Source of the DNA: Aquimarina brevivitae
GTDB taxonomy: Bacteria; Bacteroidota; Bacteroidia; Flavobacteriales; Flavobacteriaceae
Direction: 5' to 3'
Length of the DNA: 64,000 nt
Assembly (NCBI RefSeq): GCF_004216895.1
Contig: NZ_SGXE01000001.1
Span: 1,034,112-1,098,111, forward strand
The notes under the pieces were generated by a model. That model was not told where the DNA came from. It was given only the letters and a program-made list of their open reading frames with translations, and made no database searches. Made by a program: the position numbers and the translations under genes. Shown here one piece after another: positions 9,002 through 17,952 of the stretch (within the stretch, counting starts at the first letter, position 1; each line of letters opens with the position of its first letter).

Positions 9002-9409
9002 TTATTGTTGAAATAATAGGTGTAAGTTGGCTAACATGGCGAGTTCTGATTTATTCTTACCACTAAAGGAAGCAGCAATAGCATCACAGGTTTGTCTTAT
9101 TTTAGTTTTAATAGCAGTACTAAAAAACTCTTGATGCGTTACATAGTAATCTTTAAAATCTTGAAAAGCTTCTTGAGCTTTTGTACCCTCGTTGTCTAGC
9201 CAATCAAAAACGGATTCAATTTGAAAAGCCGTGTCTGAACCAAATTCATCTGTATCTTGTTTAATCGGCACCCATTCTTTAGTGACTAATTTTTTTAATG
9301 CATCTACCTCTGTTTTTCTGACTACCTTATCGGCAGCTGCCATGGCATAAAACAGTTTACCCAGGTTTTCATAGAATGTAACAGGAATATTTTTTGCGGT
9401 TGTGTCCAT
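9002..9409 (-). CDS. TerB-like hypothetical protein
   Basis: This 135-residue all-helical protein starts FYENLGKLFYAMAAADKVVRKTEVDALKKLV, which resembles TerB-family tellurite-resistance domains where an acidic loop begins the helical bundle. The match is partial, so the assignment is tentative. It is the first gene of the operon with cbpA and cbpM. Its start faces a divergent histidine kinase gene, and a TGAY-N4-RTCA palindrome lies between them. Confidence 0.6.
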   Translation of the reverse strand: MDTTAKNIPVTFYENLGKLFYAMAAADKVVRKTEVDALKKLVTKEWVPIKQDTDEFGSDTAFQIESVFDWLDNEGTKAQEAFQDFKDYYVTHQEFFSTAIKTKIRQTCDAIAASFSGKNKSELAMLANLHLLFQQ

Positions 9410-9538
9410 AAGTATAGTTTTATTGAGTTAAAGCTTACAGTAATTAGTAACCACTACTACTTAGTAGTAAGATACTAACTAGTGTTTTTTTGAGTGCTTA
9501 ATTTTTCGTTAAAGTACATCCTTGGTTTATCTGAAACA

Positions 9539-9581
9539 ATGACGATCATCATATTTCGATTTCAATACTTTGCTAACTTTT
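9539..9581 (+). promoter_or_regulatory. FNR/CRP-type box C between terB-like gene and histidine kinase
   Basis: The palindrome ATGAC-GATC-ATCAT lies at 9539-9552. On the plus strand TAACTTTT (9574-9581) starts 28.5 bp from its centre and misses TAnnTTTG only at the last base. Toward the minus strand TACTTTAA lies at the 29.5-bp position but matches poorly. If real, the sensor-regulator pair would be autoregulated. Confidence 0.55.
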
Positions 9582-9636
9582 TGTAGGTGTTTTAAAAAAA
9601 ATCGATATTAGTGCAGTAATACGTATTACTTATAAT

Positions 9637-10863
9637 ATGCTAAAAGCCCAGGACAATACATTTAACATTCTCTCTGAGGCGATCTCCGAAGGGGTTGTGG
9701 TCGTTGACAAAAATCAGGTTATTGTGGTGGCAAATGCTTCTGTTTTAGAGATGTTTGGTTATTCAGAAAATGAATTGATAGGCAAAAATTTAGATGTATT
9801 AATTCCTAAAAAATACAAGCCGTCTCATAGCAAAAATGTCGATAATTTTGTACGCGAGGGGCAAAAACGCCAGATGGCTCACGGTAGAAATTTATATGGT
9901 AAGAAGAAGGATGGTGCTGTTTTTCCTGTTGAGGCGGGTTTAAACCCTTTTGTTATTGAGGGAGAGAAATATGTGATGGCATTGGTATCAGACATTACCC
10001 TGCGGAAAAAACAAGAGGAGAAAATTCAAAATCTCAATCAAGAGTTAGAAGAAAAAGTACAGCAGAGAACTAAAGCACTTCATAAAACGATTACAGACTT
10101 AGAAGATGAGGTGGTTTTACGCAAGGAAGCTGAAGCACGTGCTCAAGAATCTTTACAAAAGGAAAGAGAACTCAATGAATTAAAGACAAAGTTTTTGTCG
10201 CTGGTCTCTCATGAATTTAAAACCCCGCTTAGTGGTATCCTTACTTCAGCTACACTAGTCGGTAAATATACCGCCGAGAAACAACAAGAAAAACGAGAAA
10301 AACATCTCAATACCATAAAGAGCAAGGTAAAGTATCTTAATACTATTTTAAATGATTTTTTATCCATAGAGCGCTTAGAAACAGGAAAAGTAACCTACAA
10401 GTACAGTACGTTTCCGTTGAGTAAGGTGGTTAATGAAGTGGTATATGATGCTAATATGTTACTTAAAGATGGTCAACGTATCAATTACCCAGACGATATT
10501 GATGAATGTATCATTGAGTTTGACGAAAAGATTTTGGAATTGATACTGTCTAATTTAATTAATAATGCCATAAAATACTCTGCCGAGCATACATCCATAG
10601 ATCTCAATGTAAGAACAGAGCAGGATAAATTATACTTTAGTGTAAAGGATCAGGGTATTGGTATACCAAAAGAAGAACAAAAATATATATTCAATAGATA
10701 TTTCAGAGCAGAGAATGCTTTGCTTAATCAAGGAACAGGAATAGGACTTAATATCGTAAAGACGCACCTCGAAAATTTAGGGGGAGCCATATCTTTTAGT
10801 AGTAAGCAGGGAGAAGGATCTACTTTTACCATTCAAGTTCCAATCCATCAAAATCCAAAGTAA
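9637..10863 (+). CDS. Soluble PAS-domain histidine kinase, FixL-like
   Basis: The protein has 408 residues and no membrane helix. A PAS domain spans about 8-122. A long coiled coil follows (about 126-182), then HisKA with the phospho-acceptor His near 192 (SHEFKTPLSG). The ATPase domain carries N (SNLINNAIKY), G1 (DQGIG) and G2 (GTGIGLNIV) boxes. In the PAS domain His64 (YKPSHSKNVDNF) and Arg84 (HGRNLYGKKKDG) align without gaps with the FixL haem ligand His200 and the oxygen-sensing Arg220. FixL Arg206 and Ile215 are not kept, and many non-haem PAS domains share this pattern, so haem binding is a hypothesis. The response regulator gene begins 4 bp downstream. Confidence 0.9.
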   Translation: MLKAQDNTFNILSEAISEGVVVVDKNQVIVVANASVLEMFGYSENELIGKNLDVLIPKKYKPSHSKNVDNFVREGQKRQMAHGRNLYGKKKDGAVFPVEAGLNPFVIEGEKYVMALVSDITLRKKQEEKIQNLNQELEEKVQQRTKALHKTITDLEDEVVLRKEAEARAQESLQKERELNELKTKFLSLVSHEFKTPLSGILTSATLVGKYTAEKQQEKREKHLNTIKSKVKYLNTILNDFLSIERLETGKVTYKYSTFPLSKVVNEVVYDANMLLKDGQRINYPDDIDECIIEFDEKILELILSNLINNAIKYSAEHTSIDLNVRTEQDKLYFSVKDQGIGIPKEEQKYIFNRYFRAENALLNQGTGIGLNIVKTHLENLGGAISFSSKQGEGSTFTIQVPIHQNPK

Positions 10864-10867
10864 CCAA

Positions 10868-11923
10868 ATGAAAACGATACTTTTAATCGAAGATGATACG
10901 GCCTTAAGAGAAAACACAGCAGAGCTTTTAGAATTATCCGAGTATGAAGTAATTACTGCACCTAATGGAAAGTTAGGGATTGAACAAGCCAAAGCACATC
11001 TACCAGATGTTATCGTCTGTGATATCATGATGCCAGAAATTGATGGATACGGAGTTTTAGAAGCATTGGCCCTCGATAAAAAAACCAGTTATATCCCATT
11101 TATTTTCTTATCCGCAAAAACGGAACATAAAGAAATACGAAAAGGAATGGATATGGGTGCAGACGATTACCTTACCAAGCCTTTTGATGAGGAAGAACTA
11201 ATAAGCGCAATAGAAAGTCGATTGGCTAAATCAAAATTATTAAAAGATGTAGTACAGGGCGCTTCTAAATCTATTCAATCCGAGGATGAGGAGCATTTGC
11301 GAAGCTTACACGAGCTCAAGATTTTTTTTGATGATTATGGCACTATTACTAGCTATAAAAAAGGTGAAATGGTATATAAAGAAGGAGACCATTCTAATAA
11401 TGTCTTTTTAATTCTAAACGGGGTTATCAAGTCACATAAAATGGACGAAAATGGTAAGGAGTTAATCACAGCACTTTATAAAGCTGATGATTTCTTAGGA
11501 TTTACCTCATTTATGGATAATACGCCTTACCAAGAGTCTGCTACAGCTGTTGAACAAACAACCCTGGCAGCAGTTTCTAAAAAAGATTTAAAGGATATTT
11601 TAGAAAAGAGTAAAAATGTGTCTTTAGAATTTATGGAGCTTTTAACCGACAATTTATCGGGTGTAAAGGACCAACTACTACAAATGGCCTATAGCTCTGT
11701 ACGAAAGAAAACCGCAAAAACAATACTTCAATTTGCTGAAGTGCTCAATAAAAAACCGGAGGATGGTATTAAAATCTCCAGAAGTGATTTAGCTAGTGTT
11801 GCTGGTATCGCTACAGAAAGCCTAATACGAACATTGTCAAGCTTTAAAAAGGAGCAATTAATTGATATTGAGGGCAGAAATATAAAGATTTTAGATCTAG
11901 AAAAACTTCAGCAGTTGGAATAG
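10868..11923 (+). CDS. REC-CRP fusion regulator (receiver plus cNMP-like plus HTH)
   Basis: The protein has 351 residues. An N-terminal receiver domain (1-122) has IEDD, the phospho-Asp in VCDIMMP and the switch Lys in LTKPFD. A helical linker follows, then a cNMP-like beta-roll (about 145-255) and a Crp winged helix (about 270-345). In the recognition helix TESLIR, Glu and Arg align with CRP Glu181 and Arg185, which read TGA, while CRP Arg180 is Thr and Gly184 is Ile. The CRP part contains no cysteine, so it is not an Fe-S FNR; input should come by phosphorylation from the kinase encoded 4 bp upstream. It is the best candidate reader of the TGAY-N4-RTCA boxes in this window. Confidence 0.92.
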   Translation: MKTILLIEDDTALRENTAELLELSEYEVITAPNGKLGIEQAKAHLPDVIVCDIMMPEIDGYGVLEALALDKKTSYIPFIFLSAKTEHKEIRKGMDMGADDYLTKPFDEEELISAIESRLAKSKLLKDVVQGASKSIQSEDEEHLRSLHELKIFFDDYGTITSYKKGEMVYKEGDHSNNVFLILNGVIKSHKMDENGKELITALYKADDFLGFTSFMDNTPYQESATAVEQTTLAAVSKKDLKDILEKSKNVSLEFMELLTDNLSGVKDQLLQMAYSSVRKKTAKTILQFAEVLNKKPEDGIKISRSDLASVAGIATESLIRTLSSFKKEQLIDIEGRNIKILDLEKLQQLE

Positions 11924-11941
11924 CAGCTTAATGTGGTAAAC

Positions 11942-11984
11942 TGACTTTTGTCATTTTTTAACAATACCTACTACAATATTTTTG
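11942..11984 (+). promoter_or_regulatory. FNR/CRP-type box D upstream of usp-hemN
   Basis: The palindrome TGAC-TTTT-GTCA lies at 11942-11953. A perfect minus-7 element TATTTTTG (11977-11984) starts exactly 29.5 bp from its centre. The usp start codon follows at 12009 and hemN is cotranscribed. hemN is a classical FNR target in other bacteria. Confidence 0.75.
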
Positions 11985-12008
11985 TGGTAATTAGAGAAAG
12001 TGGTATTG

Positions 12009-12842
12009 ATGAAAAAAGTCTTAATTCCAACAGATTTTTCGCAGAACTCGTGGAATGCAATTTCTTACGGCTTGTCCTTTTTAAAGGAAAAGGAATGCAC
12101 GTTTTATTTGCTTCACGTTGAAACGCATAATCCTTATGTATTTGAGGATAATGTCTATAATGCTGCGCCAACATTGGCAAAGAGTTCTTCTAAAGTAAAG
12201 GAGAATATGAAGGTGCTCCTAGACAAGATCAAAAAGCAATATCCTAATCTTAAGCATCAATTCGAAACCGTATTTGAATCTCTATTTTTTGTTGACTCCA
12301 TTAGAAAACAAATTTCAGAAAAGGAAATTGATTTAATTGTTATGGGCACTAAGGGAGCATCAGGCATTAAAGAAATGACCATAGGAACCAATACCGGAGA
12401 TGTAATTACAAAAGTAAAATGCCCAGTGTTGGTAGTGCCTGAAAATGCCAGGTATACACCAGTAAAAAGGATAGCCCTTCCAACAGACTATAATATCTAT
12501 TATAAATCCAAAATAGTAGAAACCGTAAAAGAATTTATCAGTTTTAATAAGGCAACGTTGAAAATACTTCACGTAGCCAAAAAAGAAAAAGAACTAACGG
12601 AATGTCAACAAAAGAATAAAAGTTATCTACACGAGAGCCTTGATGATACAGCGCACGGTTTCTATTTTTTATCTAATGAGAACATTGAACAAGCGGTACA
12701 ATCTTTTGTAGACAGCTATGACATAGACCTAATTACAATGGTGGCCAAAAATTTAAACTTCTTTCAACGAATTTTGTTTAGACCACTTGTTGAAAAAATA
12801 TCCTACCATACCGAAATTCCATTTTTAATTTTACACGAATAA
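12009..12842 (+). CDS. Tandem-domain universal stress protein
   Basis: The protein has 277 residues. The N-terminal Usp domain starts VLIPTDFSQNS and carries GTKG-x9-GTN, the complete ATP-binding pattern. The C-terminal half begins KRIALPTDYN and has lost the glycine motif, as in most copies here. The frame extends to a GTG at 12000, but the ATG at 12009 is preferred because it aligns with the other copies and leaves a normal leader after box D. The gene ends one base before hemN, so the two form an operon. Confidence 0.92.
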   Translation: MKKVLIPTDFSQNSWNAISYGLSFLKEKECTFYLLHVETHNPYVFEDNVYNAAPTLAKSSSKVKENMKVLLDKIKKQYPNLKHQFETVFESLFFVDSIRKQISEKEIDLIVMGTKGASGIKEMTIGTNTGDVITKVKCPVLVVPENARYTPVKRIALPTDYNIYYKSKIVETVKEFISFNKATLKILHVAKKEKELTECQQKNKSYLHESLDDTAHGFYFLSNENIEQAVQSFVDSYDIDLITMVAKNLNFFQRILFRPLVEKISYHTEIPFLILHE

Positions 12843-12843
12843 T

Positions 12844-14208
12844 ATGTGCAGTACTTTAGTTAATAAATATAATATTCCAGGGCCTAGATATACCAGTTAT
12901 CCCACTGTTCCGTATTGGGATAACACTACTTTTTCATTAAAAGCCTGGACAAAATCTGTAAAAACAGCATTTGACACCAGCAATGATAAAGAAGGTATTA
13001 GTCTTTACATCCATTTACCATTTTGCGAAAGTATGTGTACGTTTTGTGGGTGTAATAAACGAATTACGAAAAGACACGATGTAGAAATTCCTTATATTAA
13101 ATCCGTACTCAAAGAATGGGATTTATACCAACAGATTTTTGAAGCAAAGCCAAAGCTTAAAGAATTACATCTGGGAGGAGGAACTCCGACATTTTTTTCA
13201 CCGGAGAATTTAAAACTATTACTACAAGGAATTCTAAAACATACCGATCTTGCCGAAAATTATGAATTTAGTTTTGAGGGGCACCCAAATAATACCACAA
13301 AAGAACATTTACAGACTTTGTATGATTTAGGATTCAGAAGAGTAAGTTTTGGAGTACAGGATTATGATCATAAAGTACAGAAGGCGATTCATAGAATTCA
13401 ATCTTTTGAAGCTGTTAAGTATGTTACAGAAACTGCACGAGAAATAGGATATACATCGGTAGGGCACGATATCATTTTTGGATTACCACATCAGACAAGC
13501 GAAGCGGTCAGAAAAACGATTTTGAAAACAAAAGAATTAACTCCGGATCGTTTGGCGTACTATAGCTATGCACACGTACCTTGGCAAAGTGGAAATGGGC
13601 AACGAGGATTTGATGAAAAAGATATACCTGCAGGAGAAGAAAAAAGAAAACAGTATGAAACAGGTAAGTCTTTATTAGAAGAAGTCGGTTACGCCGAAAT
13701 TGGTATGGATCATTTCGCACAAAAAAAGGATAGTCTTTATCAAGCGATGCAGCATAATGCGTTGCATAGAAATTTTATGGGATATACTGCTTCAAAAACT
13801 AAGCTTATGATTGGTTTAGGCGTTTCAGCCATTGGTGATAGCTGGACTGGATTTGCACAAAATGTAAAAGGAGTAGAGGAGTACAATCATTTATTAGCTG
13901 AGGGAATTCTACCAGTTTATCGAGGCCATATACTTTCTAAAAAAGATACTATTATCCGAAAGCATATTCTTGACTTGATGTGTACTTTTAAAACAAGTTT
14001 TCAAGAAGATGGTCTTTCTGAAGAAGAAAAAACTGATATCCTGGAAAGATTACACGAAATGATAGCCGATGATTTAGTTGCCCTCAAAGGAAAGGAGCTA
14101 AAGATAACTACCAAAGGAAAACCTTTTGTGCGTAATATATGTATGGCATTCGACTTACGATTACAAGATAAAAAGCCAGACACTAAATTGTTTTCAATGA
14201 CGGTATAA
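12844..14208 (+). CDS. hemN: Oxygen-independent coproporphyrinogen III oxidase
   Basis: This 454-residue radical SAM enzyme has the cluster motif CESMCTFCGC near residue 60, preceded by YIHLPF. LHLGGGTPTFF supplies SAM binding, and the N-terminal GPRYTSYPTVPYW is typical of true HemN as opposed to HemW. It decarboxylates coproporphyrinogen III to protoporphyrinogen IX without oxygen, supplying haem for the nearby cbb3 oxidase. It follows the stress protein gene by one base and shares box D. Confidence 0.96.
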   Translation: MCSTLVNKYNIPGPRYTSYPTVPYWDNTTFSLKAWTKSVKTAFDTSNDKEGISLYIHLPFCESMCTFCGCNKRITKRHDVEIPYIKSVLKEWDLYQQIFEAKPKLKELHLGGGTPTFFSPENLKLLLQGILKHTDLAENYEFSFEGHPNNTTKEHLQTLYDLGFRRVSFGVQDYDHKVQKAIHRIQSFEAVKYVTETAREIGYTSVGHDIIFGLPHQTSEAVRKTILKTKELTPDRLAYYSYAHVPWQSGNGQRGFDEKDIPAGEEKRKQYETGKSLLEEVGYAEIGMDHFAQKKDSLYQAMQHNALHRNFMGYTASKTKLMIGLGVSAIGDSWTGFAQNVKGVEEYNHLLAEGILPVYRGHILSKKDTIIRKHILDLMCTFKTSFQEDGLSEEEKTDILERLHEMIADDLVALKGKELKITTKGKPFVRNICMAFDLRLQDKKPDTKLFSMTV

Positions 14209-14232
14209 ACTAATGCAAAGAAATTAAAACTT

Positions 14233-14263
14233 AAAAAATCCCAATTGAATATTGGGATTTTTT
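14233..14263 (+). terminator. Rho-independent terminator after hemN
   Basis: A 13-bp stem (AAAAAATCCCAAT paired with ATTGGGATTTTTT) with a 5-base loop is followed by a T run. It lies 25 bp after the hemN stop. A-rich and T-rich flanks make it potentially bidirectional, and it also lies beyond the end of the minus-strand cco operon. Confidence 0.9.
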
Positions 14264-14317
14264 GTTGGGTTATTGGATCAAAAAAAGAAGTATTCAAATT
14301 ATAAATATAATTTGATC

Positions 14318-15037
14318 TTATTTGGGTACAGAGCAGTTGAAATTAGCATTTACAACTGTAGTAAGATTGGGTATATCCGGTGATAGATAAGGAATCCCTA
14401 ATCCAAGACCCCTGATAATAAATAACATTCCGATGAGTACCACTACAATCGGAATTAGCTTTTGCAAACGCTGTTGAGACTGGAGCTGTAATGAGGTGCC
14501 AAGATAAGCTGCCAGCGTCATTAAAGGAACTGTGCCAAGACCAAATAAAATTAGGTAAAGTCCACTGAGTCCAATATTGCCAAAGGATAATGTACCTAAA
14601 ACAGCTATATAGATCATCCCACAAGGCAGAAAGCCATTGAGAAACCCTGTAGTCAGAAAGGTGTCTGGGCTTTTTCGCTTAAATTGAGCCCCTAAGGTGT
14701 TTTTCAATCGTTGCACCCAGGTTTGTACAGGAAGCAAACGTAAACTTTTAAACCTTACAAAATAATGAGATGCCACAGATATAATCATCAAAGCTCCAAT
14801 ACTTATAGAAAGCGCTTGTTGCCAACCAAATAAAGATAGTCCTTTACCGATAAATCCAAAAACGACACCAATTAAACCATAAGCTAACAATCGACCGATG
14901 TGATATAGAGTGATGTATAGTCCCTTTGTCAAAGGTGGCGTGTTACGGCCAATAGGAAGCATAAAAGCGATGGGGCCACACATTCCTATACAATGCAAAC
15001 TGCCTATAAGTCCTAAGATAAAACCGCTGAGCAACAT
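14318..15037 (-). CDS. TauE/SafE-like membrane protein of the cbb3 cluster
   Basis: The protein has 239 residues and about six hydrophobic helices. The N-terminal LHCIGMCGPIAFMLP, with its His-Cys-Met-Cys cluster in the first helix, and the NGFLPCGMIYIA motif in the second half match the COG2836 group. This group is regularly found next to cco genes and is thought to help copper handling or oxidase assembly. It is the last gene of the ccoS-NO-Q-P-G-H operon, 2 bp after ccoH. The name sulfite exporter used for related genes is not a safe functional call here. Confidence 0.8.
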   Translation of the reverse strand: MLLSGFILGLIGSLHCIGMCGPIAFMLPIGRNTPPLTKGLYITLYHIGRLLAYGLIGVVFGFIGKGLSLFGWQQALSISIGALMIISVASHYFVRFKSLRLLPVQTWVQRLKNTLGAQFKRKSPDTFLTTGFLNGFLPCGMIYIAVLGTLSFGNIGLSGLYLILFGLGTVPLMTLAAYLGTSLQLQSQQRLQKLIPIVVVLIGMLFIIRGLGLGIPYLSPDIPNLTTVVNANFNCSVPK

Positions 15038-15039
15038 AT

Positions 15040-15486
15040 TTATAATTTTATCGATTTTTTAATTAAGAATTTTTCATCTTCGATCTGCCAACTAATAGTG
15101 ATGTCCCATCGACCTGCTGCTAAATGTTTAGTTGGTATTACCATAGCTGATTCTGATAACCGAATAGGAAGCTTAAAATCTAATTTCTTGTCTGATGGTC
15201 TATAAAAGTCTACATACCCTGAAATTACATCAACATTGTTGTTGTACGGAAAAAGGATTCGTAATGCTCCTTTTTCTTCGATCAGGGTAACATTTGTTGA
15301 TAATGAATTTGCATTCTTTAGCGCATTAATTTCATCTTGAAATGCAAGCTCTTTTTTGTAGTAATCATCCGTTACTAAATCGTGGCTATACTTATCTTCG
15401 GTGTTCATCCGAACAACAAAAAATAGAATAAAGCTTATAAAACAAACGAAAGCGATTACAATTCCTGTACCCCAGTTTATTTTCAT
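15040..15486 (-). CDS. ccoH: FixH/CcoH family assembly protein
   Basis: The protein has 148 residues. One N-terminal membrane helix (about 7-27, GIVIAFVCFISFILFFVV) is followed by a periplasmic beta-sandwich domain with VISGYVDFYRPSDKKLDFKLPIRL, as in FixH. FixH/CcoH is needed for stable cbb3 oxidase assembly. It lies 51 bp after ccoG and 2 bp before the TauE-like gene, inside the cco operon. Confidence 0.9.
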   Translation of the reverse strand: MKINWGTGIVIAFVCFISFILFFVVRMNTEDKYSHDLVTDDYYKKELAFQDEINALKNANSLSTNVTLIEEKGALRILFPYNNNVDVISGYVDFYRPSDKKLDFKLPIRLSESAMVIPTKHLAAGRWDITISWQIEDEKFLIKKSIKL

Positions 15487-15537
15487 GGTATATATTTTAA
15501 TTGTTGTATTTCAGTAAATAATTCATTTTTATCGAAA

Positions 15538-16959
15538 CTATCGATATCGACGTGGTCCTAAAAAGGATGCTTTAGTGGTTTCAATCAGTGTATCTCCACT
15601 ATAGATACCTATTTTTACTTTCACTTTATCCTCTACTAATGCATTGGATTTAATATTAATAAATAATGTGCCTTCTGATAACCCTTGTCCAGGCACACTT
15701 AGTGTTCTATCGCGCACCGTTTGGATCTCTCCGGAGTGCGAGAGCAATCTAAATTCTACTTTATTGATCGTGTCTGTGGTCTTATTAATTAATTTAAAGG
15801 TATACACGTTGCTAATTATATTATTATCTCGGTGCTCGTATAATTGACCAGGAATTCTTAGGATATTGGCTTCCACATCATTTCGTAAAAACAGCATACT
15901 AATAAAAGTACCGATTAATAAGATCAGTACCGCCGTATAGGCCTTAAGTCTTGTAGAAAATTTGAATTTTTCTTTTTTGGCTATATTATTTTCGCTGGCA
16001 TACCGTATCAAACCTTTAGGTAAGTTTACACTTTCCATCATATGATCACAGGCATCAATACATGCAGTGCAATTAATACATTCTAGTTGAGTACCGTTTC
16101 GTATATCTATCCCGGTAGGGCACACGTGCACGCATTGAAAGCAGTCAATACAATCCCCATTGCCAGTAGTTGCTCGATCTTCATTCTTCTTAAATTTTGC
16201 TCTACCTTTTTCTTTTTCTCCTCTTTTATAATCGTAGGCAACCACCACCGATTTTGAGTCAAGTAAAACACCTTGTAGTCTTCCATAAGGACAAGCGATT
16301 ACACAGACCTGTTCCCTGAACCAGGCGAATACAAAATAAAATACTGTGGTGAATATTAATAATGAAACTAGCGTTGAGGTATGTTGTAAAGGTCCCTCAA
16401 TAACATATCCCAATAACTTATCACTACCAATGAGATAGGCTAAAAATACATTAGCAATTAAGAAGGAAATAAAAAAGAACAAACTCCATTTGAGTCCTTT
16501 TTTTCGTATTTTTTCAGCATTCCAAGGTTGTTTGTCTAAGCGTATTTGTTTACCACGATCTCCTTCTATCCAATACTCTATTTTACGGAATACCATTTCC
16601 ATAAAAATAGTTTGCGGGCATACCCATCCACAAAATAATCTACCAAACGCAACGGTAAAAAGGGTGACAAAGATGACTCCTATAATCATGGAAATGACAA
16701 AAAGGTGAAAATCTTGTGGCCAAAAAGGAGCTCCAAATATATTGAAACGCCTTTCTAGTACATTAAAAAGTAAAAATTGATTGCCATTAATTTTAATAAA
16801 CGGAGCTAGGAAAAGAAATAATAACAACCCATAGCTTACCCAAGCTCTGTAGGTATAAAATTTACCATCAGGCTTTTTTGGATAAATCCAGGCACGTTTT
16901 CCTTCTTCACTTATAGTGCTGATGGAATCTCTAAAATTTTCGTTTCCTTGTGTTTCCAA
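15538..16959 (-). CDS. ccoG: CcoG, cbb3 oxidase-associated copper/iron-sulfur protein
   Basis: The protein has about 473 residues and several membrane helices. It contains the CGWVCPQ and CVIACPYGRLQ motifs and two ferredoxin-like clusters (CIDCFQCVHVCP and CINCTACIDACD), then a C-terminal immunoglobulin-like domain. CcoG reduces Cu(II) for delivery to cbb3 oxidase. There is no ATG; the frame begins at a TTG at 16968. I prefer the TTG at 16959, because METQGNENFRDSIS then aligns with the usual family N terminus. It lies between ccoP and ccoH in the cco operon. Confidence 0.93.
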   Translation of the reverse strand: METQGNENFRDSISTISEEGKRAWIYPKKPDGKFYTYRAWVSYGLLLFLFLAPFIKINGNQFLLFNVLERRFNIFGAPFWPQDFHLFVISMIIGVIFVTLFTVAFGRLFCGWVCPQTIFMEMVFRKIEYWIEGDRGKQIRLDKQPWNAEKIRKKGLKWSLFFFISFLIANVFLAYLIGSDKLLGYVIEGPLQHTSTLVSLLIFTTVFYFVFAWFREQVCVIACPYGRLQGVLLDSKSVVVAYDYKRGEKEKGRAKFKKNEDRATTGNGDCIDCFQCVHVCPTGIDIRNGTQLECINCTACIDACDHMMESVNLPKGLIRYASENNIAKKEKFKFSTRLKAYTAVLILLIGTFISMLFLRNDVEANILRIPGQLYEHRDNNIISNVYTFKLINKTTDTINKVEFRLLSHSGEIQTVRDRTLSVPGQGLSEGTLFINIKSNALVEDKVKVKIGIYSGDTLIETTKASFLGPRRYR

Positions 16960-16998
16960 AATCCACAATTATGCTTGTTAATACAGACTGCTGGTTTG

Positions 16999-17952
16999 CT
17001 ATTCTTCTACGTTTTGTTGAAGTGAATCAATCACAGCCTCGTGTGTTCCTTCTTCTGGAAGAATTACATTTGGGCTATCAGGATCGATCCATATTTCTCC
17101 TTCTGCTTCTTTGGGTTCAGCAGGGGTTGAACCTCCCAAGGAAATAACGTAGCTAGCTACCTGTGCCATTTCAGAGGGTTTTAAAGTTTGTTTCCAGGCT
17201 ACCATTCCTTTTCCATCACGTCCACCTTCAGAAATGGTTCTAAACACATTTTTAATTCCTCCGCCCATAATCCAATAGTCATCAGTTAGATTAGGTCCGA
17301 TGCCTCCACCACCATCAGCCTTATGGCAGGCTACACAATTAGCTGCAAAGATGGCACCACCTGCTGTTAAGTCTGAAGCTTCTGTGAGAAGCATTACAGT
17401 ATTGACATCGATTAAATCCTTAGCATTCTTTTTATATTCTTCAATTTCAATTTGAGCTTCGGCTACTTCCATCAGATACTCCTCTTCTTGATCGTAATCA
17501 TTAAAAACGTGGAAACGTACCAAATAAATTACTCCAAATATGATGGTAACATAGAAGCTATATACCCACCAAGGCGGTAAATTGTTATCTAACTCTTTTA
17601 TGCCATCATAATTATGGTCAAGAATTATTTCCTCTTCTTCATCAACCGGGGTACTGTCAACTAGTTTTAAATATATTGATCTAAACCACTGGGTAACCTT
17701 TTCTTTTTTAGCTTTTTCGTTTTGCAAGTATCTTTCTTGCGCATCAGGTTTAAGTGCTAAGAATAGAATGTTACTAAGCGCAGCTACACACAGCTCTATA
17801 GCTAATGCGAATACGAATACAATGCCTAACCAAATCCAAACCAGGGGTTGGTTAATTATGGCATAATCATCTGTCTGATCAGTCCATTCTATAATGACCC
17901 AAGCTATTAATACAATAGCTACTATTCTTAGGTAAGGTGCTATTTTCTTCAT
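16999..17952 (-). CDS. ccoP: Cytochrome c oxidase cbb3-type subunit III (CcoP), single haem motif
   Basis: The protein has 317 residues. Two or three N-terminal helices and the typical DHNYDGIKELDNNLPPWWVYSFYVTI stretch before the last helix identify CcoP. Only one CxxCH motif is present (CVACH, about residue 206), followed by GIGPNLTDDYW and the axial Met region (GMVAWK). Proteobacterial CcoP is dihaem. The C-terminal tail is acidic and Pro-rich. It overlaps ccoQ by 4 bases. Confidence 0.92.
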   Translation of the reverse strand: MKKIAPYLRIVAIVLIAWVIIEWTDQTDDYAIINQPLVWIWLGIVFVFALAIELCVAALSNILFLALKPDAQERYLQNEKAKKEKVTQWFRSIYLKLVDSTPVDEEEEIILDHNYDGIKELDNNLPPWWVYSFYVTIIFGVIYLVRFHVFNDYDQEEEYLMEVAEAQIEIEEYKKNAKDLIDVNTVMLLTEASDLTAGGAIFAANCVACHKADGGGGIGPNLTDDYWIMGGGIKNVFRTISEGGRDGKGMVAWKQTLKPSEMAQVASYVISLGGSTPAEPKEAEGEIWIDPDSPNVILPEEGTHEAVIDSLQQNVEE

